From positions 124,001 to 188,000 of the forward strand of contig NZ_ML708615.1 of assembly GCF_008831305.1 (NCBI RefSeq): 64,000 bases of DNA, given 5' to 3'. This stretch comes from Kocuria coralli. GTDB lineage: Bacteria > Actinomycetota > Actinomycetes > Actinomycetales > Micrococcaceae. Position 1 is the first letter of the stretch. Each line of letters opens with the position of its first letter. A program made the translations under genes and the position numbers. The notes beneath the pieces are model-generated. The model did not search any database, was not told where the DNA came from, and saw only the letters and a program-made list of their open reading frames with translations. Below, one piece after another: positions 43,290 to 52,703 of this stretch.

Positions 43290-44000
43290 TCACCCCTCGG
43301 TGAGAATCAGCGAATACTCGATCTGGCCCGTCTCCTGCACGCTCACGAAACCGAGGTCCGGAGCCTCGACGCCGTAGTCGGACCAGGTGAGGTCAGTGGC
43401 CCCGGAGACGGCCAGGGTTCCCTCCGGCGTGCGGGTGACGTGCAGCTCGACCTCGACCTGCTGTGTGGTGCCGTTGATCTCCAGTGATCCGGGGACGGTG
43501 ACGGTCGCGCTGCCCGACTCGGCGAGGTCACCCAGGTCCCCCGGGCCATCGAGGGTGAACGTGGCATCGGCATGGATGGAGGTATTCACCGCCTGCGAGC
43601 GGAAGTACTGGTCGCGCTGATCCGAGTCGGTCGTGACCGTGCTCAGGTCCACGAGGACCTGACCCTCCGTGAGCGCCGAGTCGGTGATCTCGACAGTGCC
43701 GGTGACATCGCCCGTACGCCCCACCACCGTCACGTCCTCCCCGTTCAGGACCTCATCGACGCGGTACCCCGCCTCCGAACCGTCGGCCACCGTCCAGGAC
43801 CCGTCGGCGCTACCGGGCTCCGCGTCGGGCAGCGCCGTGGAGCTCGCGAAGGCCTCCGGTGCGGCGTCGTTCTGGCTCGAGGCGTAGATCCGAGTTCCTA
43901 TCACCACGCCCGCGATCAGCACCAGGATCACCGCGACGACAACGATCCAGGTGATCGGCCGGGTGAGGTACGAACGCGACGAGGACGTGGAGGGGCTCAT
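43290..44000 (-). CDS. YceI family protein, membrane-anchored
   Basis: 236 residues. One N-terminal helix (about 17-42) anchors it; the C-terminal 170 residues form the YceI lipocalin-like domain (SWTVADGSEAGYRVDEVLNGED, DQRDQYFRSQAVNT, YGVEAPDLGFVSVQETG). YceI proteins bind isoprenoid-like lipids. CATACT ends 7 nt before ATG 44000 (leaderless pattern), displacing an earlier in-frame start at 44033. Role unknown. Confidence 0.9.
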   Translation of the reverse strand: MSPSTSSSRSYLTRPITWIVVVAVILVLIAGVVIGTRIYASSQNDAAPEAFASSTALPDAEPGSADGSWTVADGSEAGYRVDEVLNGEDVTVVGRTGDVTGTVEITDSALTEGQVLVDLSTVTTDSDQRDQYFRSQAVNTSIHADATFTLDGPGDLGDLAESGSATVTVPGSLEINGTTQQVEVELHVTRTPEGTLAVSGATDLTWSDYGVEAPDLGFVSVQETGQIEYSLILTEG

Positions 44001-44246
44001 ACCAGGAAGTATGCGGCATCCCGCCCAGTCCATGGACCCGGCGCAGGCGAAACACGTCCTTAACCACGATCGCTCACACTCTTGATCCGGCCGGCGACCC
44101 CGGGCCGATTACGCTCTGCGTATATTCACTCGCTGGAATCTGCGACTCGCCCGCGCCCGCTCTGATCGGGGCGCGAACGGCTTCAGCATCGACCCCTTGC
44201 AGACGACCCTCTCTTGCAGACGACCCCTTGCACAAAGGAGCACAGC
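44001..44246. other. Intergenic region with tandem repeat upstream of MHS transporter
   Basis: No gene supported. CTTGCAGACGACCC occurs twice 17 bp apart (44196-44209 and 44213-44226), with a further CCTTGC after it, just before the transporter ribosome site (AAAGGAG). The repeats may be regulator sites. The rest shows no clear structure. Confidence 0.45.
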
Positions 44247-45626
44247 ATGACCAGCACACAGCCGCCTCAAGGGCAGGCCACGATCAACCGCAAGGTCTTC
44301 ATCGGAAGCCTCAGCGGCAGCGCCATCGAATGGTTCGACTTCTTCCTGTACGCCACCGCGGCGGCGATCGTCTTCGACAGGTTCTTCTTCCCTTCGGACG
44401 ATCCGCTCGTCTCCCTGATGCTCTCCTACGTCTCGCTGTCCCTGACCTTCTTCATCCGCCCCTTCGGCGGGGTGATCTTCGCGCACATCGGCGACAAGAT
44501 CGGGCGGAAGAAGACGCTCGTCATCACGCTCTCACTGATGGGTGGAGCGACGGTGGCGATAGGGCTGCTTCCCACCTTCGACCAGGTGGGCCTGCTGGCG
44601 CCGGTGCTGCTGGTGCTGTGCCGCATCATCCAGGGCCTCGCCATCGGCGGGGAATGGGGCGGCGCGCTGCTGCTGGCCTATGAGTACGCGCCCGAGAACC
44701 GCCGCGGCCTGTTCGGGTCCGTACCCCAGATGGGCATCACCATCGGCATGCTCCTGGCGACTCTCGCCTTCGCGGCCGTCAGCTCCCTGCCCACCGCGAT
44801 GTTCGAAAGCTGGGGATGGCGCCTGCCGTTCATCGCCTCCATCGTGCTGGTGTTGGTCGGCCTCTGGATCCGCAGCGGGCTGGCCGAGACCCCGGCGTTC
44901 CAGGCCGCGAAGGAGAGCGGGGACGTCGCCAAGCTGCCCATCGGCGAGACGCTGCGCTACCACTGGCGTTCGGTCCTCGTGGCCATCGGCGCCAAGGTGA
45001 TCGAGACCGCCCCGTTCTACATCTTCGCGACCTTCGTGGTCAGCTACGCCACGGGCATCCTGGACTTCGAGCGCTCGATGGTGCTCAACGCCGTCAGCGC
45101 GGGCGCGCTGGTCAGCACGATCATGATCCCGATCATGGGCAGGCTCTCGGACACGACCGGACGACCGGTCCTGTTCATCACCGGGACGGTGCTGATCGGC
45201 CTCTTCGCGGCCCCGTTCTTCATGCTCCTCGGAATGCACATGAACTGGGCGCTGTACGCCGCGGTCATCATCGGCCTGGGCATCTTCTGGCCTCCCGTCA
45301 CCGCGACGATCGGCACGCTGACCTCGGAGATCTTCAGCACCCGAGTCCGCTACACGGGAGTGACCCTGGGCTACCAGGTGGGCGCGGCGCTGGCCGGCGG
45401 CACCGCCCCGCTCATCGCGACCTGGCTGCTCTCGCAGTACAACAACTCCTGGGTTCCGATTGCGATCTACCTGATCGCGCTCGCCGTGGTCTCGATCGTC
45501 GCCGTCGCCTGCGCCGGCCCGGTCCGCCGCCTCGAGTCGAAGCGTCTCCTGGAGCTCGGCATCACCTACGACGTCGCCCAGGCCAATGCTGTGGCGAAGC
45601 AGGAGCGGGTGGACGCACAGTCCTGA
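44247..45626 (+). CDS. MHS-type major facilitator transporter
   Basis: 459 residues, twelve helices. GSAIEWFDFFLYATAAAIVF and GGVIFAHIGDKIGRKKTLVITL are metabolite:proton symporter motifs, as is RIIQGLAIGGEWGGALLLAYEYAPENRRG. Substrates in this group are organic acids, betaines or shikimate-like compounds. ATG 44247 has AAAGGAG upstream. It is the second MHS transporter in the window and differs from the one at 18898. No linked enzyme indicates the substrate. Confidence 0.92.
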   Translation: MTSTQPPQGQATINRKVFIGSLSGSAIEWFDFFLYATAAAIVFDRFFFPSDDPLVSLMLSYVSLSLTFFIRPFGGVIFAHIGDKIGRKKTLVITLSLMGGATVAIGLLPTFDQVGLLAPVLLVLCRIIQGLAIGGEWGGALLLAYEYAPENRRGLFGSVPQMGITIGMLLATLAFAAVSSLPTAMFESWGWRLPFIASIVLVLVGLWIRSGLAETPAFQAAKESGDVAKLPIGETLRYHWRSVLVAIGAKVIETAPFYIFATFVVSYATGILDFERSMVLNAVSAGALVSTIMIPIMGRLSDTTGRPVLFITGTVLIGLFAAPFFMLLGMHMNWALYAAVIIGLGIFWPPVTATIGTLTSEIFSTRVRYTGVTLGYQVGAALAGGTAPLIATWLLSQYNNSWVPIAIYLIALAVVSIVAVACAGPVRRLESKRLLELGITYDVAQANAVAKQERVDAQS

Positions 45627-45676
45627 GGGCCGCAGCGCAACGTGTCGTCACGGACGCGTACGCGAGGCGCCTCCCT

Positions 45677-45706
45677 GCCGCGTCCTGACCCGGGTCAGGA
45701 CGCGGC
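45677..45706. terminator. Perfect 15-bp hairpin between convergent genes
   Basis: GCCGCGTCCTGACCC (45677-45691) is followed at once by its exact reverse complement (45692-45706). It overlaps the stop of the nitroreductase gene at 45695 and lies just after the MHS transporter, so it can end both transcripts. Confidence 0.85.
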
Positions 45707-46510
45707 CCCGGCACCCTGCGAGTCGTCCCACCCCTGCTGCGGGGTGGAGCAGGTACCGCGGAAGACGTACTGCGAGGGCCGCTTGCGCTGCGCACTGGTC
45801 CAGTCGATCGGAGGGCGCCGCTGCTCGGAGGGCAGGTAGCCGAGCCGGTAGACGGCCATCAGCTCAAGGTCATCCGGGACCTCGAGCAGGCGGACGATCT
45901 GCTCCCAGCGGCCGGGGACCTCCATCGGGAAGGAGACGAACTGGATGCCCATGCCGAGTTCCACGGTGGTGAGCCAGACGTTCTCCATCGCCGCCCCCAT
46001 GCTGAACACCGAGTAGAACGAGGACAGCTCACCGGGGCGGTACTCGGAACGATCGAGCATCACCCCGAGCAGCAGCGGGGACCCCGCGACGAGCTTGCGG
46101 TTCTCCTCCCCCAGGCTCTGCGGCACGCGCAGGGTGTTCATGAGCTTCTGGCCCCGCCCGGTGAACACCTGATGGGTGAACGGGCGCAGCGGGGCGGGCA
46201 GGCGATCGAAGAGCATCCCGTCCCGGCGGCGTTCCATCTCCGCCTTGCTGAACCGGAAATAGGGTTTGTAGCGCTCGAAGAAGGTGCCGTTGGACATCGC
46301 CTCGGTCATGCTCTCTCCGCTGATCCGCGCGATCTCCTCGATCGTCGGGCGCTCCTCGACGATCACGAACCGCCACGGCTGGCTGTTCAGCTGCGACGGG
46401 GCACGCCCGGCGACCTCCATCAGCAATCGCTGGTGCTCCTCGGAGACAGGGTCGGGCAGGAACGCTCCATTGGTCGTCTTACGACGACGCACGACGTCGA
46501 GGAACTCCAT
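45695..46510 (-). CDS. Nitroreductase family protein in type III PKS operon
   Basis: 271 residues. [51 protein letters not shown] (FMN-binding N-terminus) and [26 protein letters not shown] identify the nitroreductase fold; the middle has an unusual insertion rich in Arg and Phe. FMN enzymes of this fold reduce nitro groups, quinones or enones. Its ATG overlaps the stop of the small membrane protein gene (TGATG), so it belongs to the type III PKS operon and may modify the polyketide product. Confidence 0.88.
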   Translation of the reverse strand: MEFLDVVRRRKTTNGAFLPDPVSEEHQRLLMEVAGRAPSQLNSQPWRFVIVEERPTIEEIARISGESMTEAMSNGTFFERYKPYFRFSKAEMERRRDGMLFDRLPAPLRPFTHQVFTGRGQKLMNTLRVPQSLGEENRKLVAGSPLLLGVMLDRSEYRPGELSSFYSVFSMGAAMENVWLTTVELGMGIQFVSFPMEVPGRWEQIVRLLEVPDDLELMAVYRLGYLPSEQRRPPIDWTSAQRKRPSQYVFRGTCSTPQQGWDDSQGAGAAS

Positions 46511-46863
46511 CAGCGACTTCTCCAGACCATAGTGAGAGCGGTTGCGAAGAACGGTGCGGCCGACCCTGCCACGGCGGCATGCCGGCACACGTCTCCCCCA
46601 AGATACGGCAGCACCGCCAGCGGGCCGACGGCGGGCAGCAGGGCAAGACCGGCCCGCTGCCGCTGGACCGCACTGGCGGCGAGCGCGATCGTGGTCATCG
46701 AGACCGTCGTGGTGAAGAGGGCGTGATGGACCCAGCGGATGCGCCCGTTGTCGATCAGCCCGGTCGCGACGGCGGCGCCGAAGGCCGCGTTCGCCGTATA
46801 GCTGGCGCTCGCGGCCGTTATCAGGCGGCGGGTCACCCGGTTGTTCTTGCGGCGATGGTTCAT
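46510..46863 (-). CDS. Small membrane protein in type III PKS operon
   Basis: 117 residues with three predicted helices (about 13-35, 46-66 and 72-110). I recognise no family. ATG 46863 overlaps the methyltransferase stop (ATGA) and its own stop overlaps the nitroreductase start (TGATG). Tight coupling on both sides points to a role with the polyketide product, such as membrane localisation or transport. Confidence 0.78.
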   Translation of the reverse strand: MNHRRKNNRVTRRLITAASASYTANAAFGAAVATGLIDNGRIRWVHHALFTTTVSMTTIALAASAVQRQRAGLALLPAVGPLAVLPYLGGDVCRHAAVAGSAAPFFATALTMVWRSR

Positions 46864-47561
46864 CGATCGGCACCTTCCCGGGTGAGCAGCAGGCGCTGCG
46901 GGAAGGCCGGCTCCGTCCGCCACCCCGGAGGCACGGCCTCCTGCAGCTCGTGCCGCCGGTAGCTGCGGCGGATGGAGAGCAACCCGTCCTGGCGGACGAA
47001 CGAGCCGCGGGAGAACGGCAGTGCGGCAACCGCGTACACGGCGTAACTGGTGTACTTGCGGGAGAGGTCGTTGTGGATGATCGGCCCCCGTGACAGGGCC
47101 AGGCTGTCCTCCAGCAGAGCGGACAGTGAGGGGGCGTCCAGATGGTGCAGGAGGTGGTTGGAGATCACCAGGTCGTAGCGGTCGCCGCGGGCCACCAGGT
47201 CGGCGCTGGAGGCCTGTTCGTACCGCACTCCGTCGTCCGGCAGCCGGCGCACATAGTCGATGGCCCGGGGGTCGGGGTCGATCGCCGTCGTACGCAGCAG
47301 CAGCCCGTCCCGCTTCGCCCAGGACGTGAGGCGGCGCGGGATGTCCCCGCCGCCGAAACCGATGTCCAGCAGCGAGGTGGGCCTGTCGGATGCCAGGCGC
47401 GGCCGGATCCGCTTCGTGTAGATCCGCCGCCAGCCGGAGACCAGCCGGTTCACGGTGGTGAACTGGCCGTAGGTGCGCTCGAGCCGGGCGAGGTCACAGT
47501 CCGGGTCGTCCATCAGCTCCCGTGACTCGGTATCCCGCTGCGCCAGGCCGGTACCTCTCAT
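46860..47561 (-). CDS. Class I SAM-dependent methyltransferase in type III PKS operon
   Basis: 233 residues. Motif [21 protein letters not shown], motif [22 protein letters not shown], motif [16 protein letters not shown] and the post-motif [15 protein letters not shown] are typical of small-molecule O- or C-methyltransferases linked to type III polyketide synthases. ATG 47561 has GGAGGAA upstream and overlaps the PKS stop (ATGA). Likely methylates the alkylresorcinol- or pyrone-type product. Confidence 0.9.
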   Translation of the reverse strand: MRGTGLAQRDTESRELMDDPDCDLARLERTYGQFTTVNRLVSGWRRIYTKRIRPRLASDRPTSLLDIGFGGGDIPRRLTSWAKRDGLLLRTTAIDPDPRAIDYVRRLPDDGVRYEQASSADLVARGDRYDLVISNHLLHHLDAPSLSALLEDSLALSRGPIIHNDLSRKYTSYAVYAVAALPFSRGSFVRQDGLLSIRRSYRRHELQEAVPPGWRTEPAFPQRLLLTREGADR

Positions 47562-48784
47562 GCCGCATTCCTCCGGGTGAACAGGGCCGATTCCACCGTG
47601 AGCCCCGGTCCGAACGCCACGGCGGCAACGCGTTCCGGTGCCGGCGCGGGCCTCGCGGCGTCGTCGCCCTGACGGATACCGTTGCCGGCGTCCCCACCAA
47701 TGCCGTCCTCGCCGCCACCGTCCTCGCCATGAAGGATGCGCCGCAGGATGAACAGCACGGTGGCGCTGGACATGTTGCCGTAGTCGCGCAGCACCGCCCG
47801 TGAAGGAGCCAGCTGCTGATCTGAGAGCCCCAGCGCGTGCTGCACCCGGTCCAGGATCGCCCGGCCGCCGGGGTGCACGGCCCATCGTTCGATCTCCGGC
47901 CAGTCAGTGCCGCCGGTCTCCGGCACCCGGTCCAAGAGGGGCTGCAGCACGTCGGCGATCTGCGCCTCCAGGATGCGCGGGACGTAGCTGGAGAGCACCA
48001 TCTCGAAGCCGAGGTCCCCGATCGTCCAGGCCATCTCGGCCTCGCCGTCGTCGGTGAGCATCGTCTCCAGCGCCTCGATCTCCAGCAATGGCGTCCCCTC
48101 AGGCGCGGGGCGGGCGGAGACCACCGCTGCGGCGGCCCCGTCACCGAAGACCGAGGAGGCGACGATCGTGTCCGAGTCGCCGGAGGAGCGCAGATGCAGC
48201 GTGCACAGTTCGGCGCACACGATGAGCACCGTCGCCTCCGGTTCCGCCCGGCAGGTCGAGACAGCGGCCCGCAGCGCGGGGAACGCTCCGTAGCAGCCCA
48301 TGAACCCGACGTGCAGCCGGCGGGCAGAACGGTCGAGCCCGAGATCCCGCACCAGCACGTAGTCGGGTCCCGGAGCGAAGAAGCCGGTGCAGGAGACCGT
48401 GATGACATGGGTGATGTCCGCAGGGCCCAGGCCGGGCGCCTCGTCGATGGCCCGGGCGGCCGCGTCCACGAGCAGCGGCTGGATCTCCCGCGTGTAGACC
48501 GCATTGCGGCCTCCCGTGGACGGGGTCAGGATCCTCCCGCTCGCCGCGTCGTAGAACTCCGCCTCTTCCGCGACCGCGCCGCCCAGATCCCGCACCGCCG
48601 TATAGCGGTGCTCGATCGACGAGGCGTTGAAGACCGATCTCACCAGTCTGCGGGCCAGGGGGCTCAGACCCTCCTGGCCCGCGAACAGATCGCGGACGTC
48701 GTCCTGGGCCAGGCAGGTGGGCGGCACCGCCGTGGCGATCGACCGCACGCTCACCGCGGGATTCCGGGGGTCTGAGTGGCTCAT
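47558..48784 (-). CDS. Type III polyketide synthase (chalcone synthase-like)
   Basis: 408 residues. The Cys-His-Asn triad is complete: Cys132 in TVSCTGFFAPG, His304 in WAVHPGG, Asn337 in YGNMSSATV; the GPGLTVES signature is at the C-terminus. It condenses malonyl-CoA on an acyl-CoA starter. An acidic Gly/Asp insertion of about 25 residues (DGGGEDGIGGDAGNG) before the C-terminal strand is unusual. First enzyme of an operon with a methyltransferase, a small membrane protein and a nitroreductase, and 77 bp after an MFS exporter gene. Confidence 0.95.
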   Translation of the reverse strand: MSHSDPRNPAVSVRSIATAVPPTCLAQDDVRDLFAGQEGLSPLARRLVRSVFNASSIEHRYTAVRDLGGAVAEEAEFYDAASGRILTPSTGGRNAVYTREIQPLLVDAAARAIDEAPGLGPADITHVITVSCTGFFAPGPDYVLVRDLGLDRSARRLHVGFMGCYGAFPALRAAVSTCRAEPEATVLIVCAELCTLHLRSSGDSDTIVASSVFGDGAAAAVVSARPAPEGTPLLEIEALETMLTDDGEAEMAWTIGDLGFEMVLSSYVPRILEAQIADVLQPLLDRVPETGGTDWPEIERWAVHPGGRAILDRVQHALGLSDQQLAPSRAVLRDYGNMSSATVLFILRRILHGEDGGGEDGIGGDAGNGIRQGDDAARPAPAPERVAAVAFGPGLTVESALFTRRNAA

Positions 48785-48861
48785 GGGATGGTTCTTCCGG
48801 ATCGATGGTGCCGGCGGACCGGGTGCGTCACCGCAGGATTTGCGGGATCTGCGGGATCTGC

Positions 48862-50358
48862 TCAGCCGGCTTCTGACTCGACCTTAGCGCGGCCCGGGAG
48901 GAAGAACATCAGCCCCCAGAGAACCGCGAACGCCCCCGCGATCCACCAGAGGACACCGGTGAAGCCTTCCCGGTTGGCCGCGCCGTCGAAGGAGCCACCG
49001 GTGACGGAGAAGAACGCCAGCGCGGTCAGCGCCGTGCCCAGAGCCATCCCCAGATGGATGGAGGTGCTGAACAGGCCGGAGGCGGAGCCTGCGTTCTCCT
49101 CCGGGATCTCCGACAGCGCGAGGTCCGCAAGCGGGCCGCCGATCATGCCGAAGGCCGAGCCGAGCACGAGCAGCAGCACCGCCATGCCCAGCAGGGTCAG
49201 CTCGTCCTGGAGGCCGTCGACGAGCGCCGCATAGGCGACCACCGTCACCAGCGCGAGCACCGCTCCGGTCTGCGGCAGGCGACGGGCAAGCCGTCCCGCG
49301 GTCCTGACGGCGACCGCCACACCCGCCATCTCCCCGAGGGTGAGCAGCACGAAGGCCATGGCCGCCTGGATCGGGCTCATGTCCAGTCCGCGTTGCAGGT
49401 ACAGGGTCCAGGTGATGAAGAACATCCCGGACAGCAGTCCGAACAGCAGTTGCGCGCACAGACCCGCGGGGAAGGCCTTGCCCCGGAAGATGGAGAGCAC
49501 GACCAGCGGCGAACGGTGCTGCCTGCACCGCTGCTGCGCGATGAAGATCCCCGCGATCAGGAAACTGGCCGCGAGCATCACGAACGACCACAGCGGCCAG
49601 TCATGGGACGGGCCTTCCGTGAGTGGCAAGACGATCAGCACCACGGCCAGCGCGGACAGCACCATACCGACGATGTCGAGGCGTTCGGCCTTCTCGGCGG
49701 TGGACTCGATGATGAACCTCCGGCCCAGGACGACCACGGCCAGCCCGATGGGCAGGTTGATCAGGAAGATGGTCCGCCAGCCGAGGCCGAAGAGGTCGGC
49801 TTGGACCAGGACGCCGCCGAGGACCCGGCCGAGCGCGGAGCCCAGCGACAGGATCGCGCCGTAGAGCCCGAACGCCCTGCTGCGGTTCTCGCCGTCGAAG
49901 GTCACGTGAACGGTCGCCAGGACCTGCGGGAGCATGATCGCCGCCCCGGCTCCCTGGAGCACCCGGGCGGCCACCAGATGCTCGGGTGAGAGCGCGATGC
50001 CGCACAGCAACGAGGCGGCGGTGAACACACTGGCGCCGATGAGGAAGACCCGGCGCCGCCCGTAGATGTCACCGAGCCGGCCGCAGGTGATCAGCCCGAG
50101 AGCCACGGCCAGGCCGTAGCCGGCCGTCAGCCACTGCACCTGAGCGGGTTCCGCACCGAGCGCCTGCTGGAGCGTGGGGATCGCGTTGAGCACGACGGAG
50201 TGGTCCAGGACGTTCATCAGCCCCGCCACCAGGACCACCGCCAGGGCGATCTTGGCCGAGAGGGCCACCTTGCCGGAGGTGATGGAAGGGGTCCCGGATG
50301 AGGACCGTAGTGACGTGCCGCTGGATCCGCGCGGCCCGCCGTCGGACTGGTTCGACAT
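48862..50358 (-). CDS. MFS exporter upstream of the type III PKS
   Basis: 498 residues, fourteen predicted helices, DHA2-type drug:proton antiporter. GLMNVLDHSVVLNAIPTLQQAL, the motif A-like GRLGDIYGRRRVFLIG and motif C-like region are present. A soluble acidic tail and Ser-rich N-terminus (MSNQSDGGPRGSSGTSLRSSSG) are additional. It is the first gene of the PKS operon and may export the product or confer self-resistance. Confidence 0.9.
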   Translation of the reverse strand: MSNQSDGGPRGSSGTSLRSSSGTPSITSGKVALSAKIALAVVLVAGLMNVLDHSVVLNAIPTLQQALGAEPAQVQWLTAGYGLAVALGLITCGRLGDIYGRRRVFLIGASVFTAASLLCGIALSPEHLVAARVLQGAGAAIMLPQVLATVHVTFDGENRSRAFGLYGAILSLGSALGRVLGGVLVQADLFGLGWRTIFLINLPIGLAVVVLGRRFIIESTAEKAERLDIVGMVLSALAVVLIVLPLTEGPSHDWPLWSFVMLAASFLIAGIFIAQQRCRQHRSPLVVLSIFRGKAFPAGLCAQLLFGLLSGMFFITWTLYLQRGLDMSPIQAAMAFVLLTLGEMAGVAVAVRTAGRLARRLPQTGAVLALVTVVAYAALVDGLQDELTLLGMAVLLLVLGSAFGMIGGPLADLALSEIPEENAGSASGLFSTSIHLGMALGTALTALAFFSVTGGSFDGAANREGFTGVLWWIAGAFAVLWGLMFFLPGRAKVESEAG

Positions 50359-50779
50359 GATGTGGAGATGCTCCTGATCTATGGAATCTATGGATCGGGG
50401 AGCTCGCCGGCGGCCGGACCGAGGTCGGTGAACGCGAAACCCGGGGCGCTCGGCAGAGCTGCACCCGGGGATGAAGACAGAAAAACGGGGCGTTGACGCA
50501 ACTCAGACCATCACGAAGTCCGCCCCTTCGAGCACGTTCGATCGGCTCGAACGCGAAGGAACACGGACGACTAGATGACCTGGAAGATGAAAACACCCCG
50601 CTGAGATGAGGAAACTGGAACAAGGAGGAAGGCAGGTGAGCCACCTTCGCAAAAGCAACCCGGTGAGGCTACAACGACGGCCGGAAGGCGTGCAAGCCGG
50701 CTCCTCCAGCATCGCCCCGGCGGGCGGGGGGTCCCGCTCTCTCACCCGTGGTGCGGGGAGACGCCTTGTCAGCTCTTCT
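50359..50779. other. Long region without a convincing gene upstream of the MFS/PKS operon
   Basis: About 420 bp. Reading frames in it have poor codon use and no family match. The proximal 200 bp on the minus strand are the likely leader of the MFS-PKS operon and contain a GC-rich CCCGGGG...CACCCGGGG-type repeat and a cGATCGGCTCGAACGCG stretch. I see no riboswitch consensus. An unusually long 5' leader or a regulatory RNA is possible. Confidence 0.4.
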
Positions 50780-51217
50780 TCAGCCCTTCTTCAGCTCCTC
50801 GGCGAGCATCACGAGGATGCCGCTGGGGCCGCGGAGATAGGTGAGCTTGTAGACGTCCCCGTAGGTCGCCACGCCTCGGAGGGGATGGCAACCGTGCTTC
50901 GCGGCGATCGCCAGGGCGGCGTCGAGGTCGTCGACGGAGAAGGCGACGCGGTGCATGCCGATCTCATGCGGGAGGGTGGGTTCCGTCTCGATGACCTCGG
51001 GGTGGATGTACTCGAAGAGTTCGAGCCGGCCATTGCCGTCCGGCGTCTGGAGCATCGCGATCCTGGCGTGATTGCCGTCGAGACCGACGGCAATGTCCGC
51101 CCACTCGCCGCTGACCGTGTCACGACCGAGGACCGTGAGACCGAGATCGGTGAAGAAGACGATCGTGGCTTCGAGATCGCGCACGGCGATGCCGACATTC
51201 TCAAATGTGATGGCCAT
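50780..51217 (-). CDS. VOC family (glyoxalase-like) protein
   Basis: 145 residues. Two VOC modules: MAITFENVGIAVRDLEATIVFFTDLGLTVLGRD and VYKLTYLRGPSGILVMLAEEL at the C-terminus, with HRVAFSVDDLDAAL between. ATG 51217 is preferred to 51226 because TAGGAT (51230-51225) ends 7 nt before it, a leaderless pattern. Function unknown; 39 bp from the DHFR-like gene at 51266, upstream on the same strand. Confidence 0.87.
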   Translation of the reverse strand: MAITFENVGIAVRDLEATIVFFTDLGLTVLGRDTVSGEWADIAVGLDGNHARIAMLQTPDGNGRLELFEYIHPEVIETEPTLPHEIGMHRVAFSVDDLDAALAIAAKHGCHPLRGVATYGDVYKLTYLRGPSGILVMLAEELKKG

Positions 51218-51265
51218 GTGCTGCATCCTATGCCGGGCCTGGCCCGTGCGCGCCCAGTGCTCCTC

Positions 51266-51973
51266 TCAGGGGCGAGGACGGCGCCGCGAGAAGGACAGAT
51301 GGACGACACCGCTGGGCGAGGCCACCGCTTCGACGTCGAAACGCTGTTCGAGTCCCTCCAGACCGTCCCACAGCCGCTCTCCCCTGCCGAGGAGGATCGG
51401 CACGACGGCGATGTGCATCTCGTCGATCAGATCCGCCCGGAGGAACTCCCGGATCGTGGTGGTGCCACCGCCGATGCGCACGTCGAGGCCACCGGCCAGG
51501 GCACGGGCCTGCTCGAGCGCTTCGGAGGGCTCCGCATCGACGAAATGGAAGGTCGTGCCACCCTCCATCTCCAGCGGCGGACGGGGGTGGTGGGTCAGGA
51601 CGACCACCGGTGTGTGGAAGGGCGGATTCTCGCCCCACCAGCCCCGCCATTCCTCATCGGCCCACGGGCCGCGATGGGGTGAGAACTTGTTGCGTCCCAT
51701 GATCTCCGCCCCGATGCCCGCGGCCCACCGGCCGGCAAAAGCCTCGTCGACCCCCACGGAACCCTCGTCGCTGCCATGGAAGCCCATCTGCTGGAACGTG
51801 CGCGTGGGGAATGCCCACTCGAGCAGGCGGTGTCCCGCGTGGCCGAAGGGCTCTTCGAGCCGCTGGCCCTCCCCCACTCCGAACCCGTCGAGGGAGACAG
51901 AGAAGTTGTGGACGCGGACCAGGGATCTCCGGCCTTCCGTTCCCTCGCCGACGTCTCGTCCTGTTTCACTCAT
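51266..51973 (-). CDS. RibD-C/dihydrofolate reductase-like protein
   Basis: 235 residues. VHNFSVSLDGFGVGEGQRLEEPFG, IMGRNKFSP, FHTPVVVLTHHPRPPLEMEGGTTFHFVD and DVRIGGGTTTIREFLRADLIDEMHIAVVPILLGRGERLWDGL follow the RibD C-terminal/DHFR-like order, which binds NADPH. Such stand-alone proteins occur in many actinobacteria with unknown substrates. GGAGGAG lies upstream of the ATG. Not closely similar to the protein at 32752. Confidence 0.88.
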   Translation of the reverse strand: MSETGRDVGEGTEGRRSLVRVHNFSVSLDGFGVGEGQRLEEPFGHAGHRLLEWAFPTRTFQQMGFHGSDEGSVGVDEAFAGRWAAGIGAEIMGRNKFSPHRGPWADEEWRGWWGENPPFHTPVVVLTHHPRPPLEMEGGTTFHFVDAEPSEALEQARALAGGLDVRIGGGTTTIREFLRADLIDEMHIAVVPILLGRGERLWDGLEGLEQRFDVEAVASPSGVVHLSFSRRRPRP

Positions 51974-52016
51974 CGCTCGCTCCTCCTACCGTTCCTGCTT
52001 GAGATCCTGCACCGGT

Positions 52017-52703
52017 CTATCCCCTCGTGGCAATGCCGGAACTTCCCTGTCCCGCGGATGAGGGAGCCGCGGTCAGCCAGGCGCGCACCGCGAGCACGCG
52101 GGCGTTATCCTCGGGCGCGGCCGTGATGCCGAGCTTCATGAAGATGGCACGCAAGTGCGCGTCGACCGTGCGACGGGAGATGACCAGTTGCGCGGCGATG
52201 CCCGCGTTACTGCGCCCGGAAGCCACCAACCGCAGCACGTCCTCCTCACGCTGCGTCAGCGCGGCGAGCTTCGGGGGCGTCCTGCTCAGATACAGATCGA
52301 CGATGGTGGGATCGATCGCCGTGCCGCCGTCACCGACTACCTGCACCCGATCGAGGAAGCTCTCGGTATCGAGGACATGGTCCTTGATGAGGTAGCCGAA
52401 GGCGGGTGCGGCATCGGCGACGAACGTGGCGGCCATCTCCGGGTCGACTACCTGCGTGAGCATCAGCACCGCCAGCGAGGGAAAGCGGATGCGCAGGTAC
52501 CGCACCGCACGTGCGCCGTCGTCGGTGTAGTCCGGCGGCATGCGGATGTCGGCGATGAGCAGGTCGGGCCGGTGCCGGTTCACCTCGGTGATGAGCGAGC
52601 GCGCGTCCCCGACCTGCGCGACGACGGAATGGCCGGCGCCCTCCAGCAGGCGCACCAGGCCGTCGCGCAGCAGCACCTGGTCCTCGGCGATCACGATGCG
52701 CAC
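52017..52703 (-). CDS. NarL/LuxR-type response regulator
   Basis: 228 residues. Receiver with acidic pocket AEDQ, phospho-acceptor Asp52 in LLIADIRMPPDYTD, Lys near 107 in GYLIKDHVLD; LuxR HTH LTQREEDVLRLVASGRSNAGIAAQLVISRRTVDAHLRAIFMKLGI at the C-terminus. GTG start inside the end of the kinase gene (13-bp overlap), so it is co-translated with its partner. Regulon unknown. Confidence 0.93.
   Translation of the reverse strand: MRIVIAEDQVLLRDGLVRLLEGAGHSVVAQVGDARSLITEVNRHRPDLLIADIRMPPDYTDDGARAVRYLRIRFPSLAVLMLTQVVDPEMAATFVADAAPAFGYLIKDHVLDTESFLDRVQVVGDGGTAIDPTIVDLYLSRTPPKLAALTQREEDVLRLVASGRSNAGIAAQLVISRRTVDAHLRAIFMKLGITAAPEDNARVLAVRAWLTAAPSSAGQGSSGIATRG

Noticed and set aside
50503-50745. 80-residue minus-strand frame upstream of the PKS operon
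   Set aside because: Codon use and composition are unlike the neighbours, and it has no start signal or family match.
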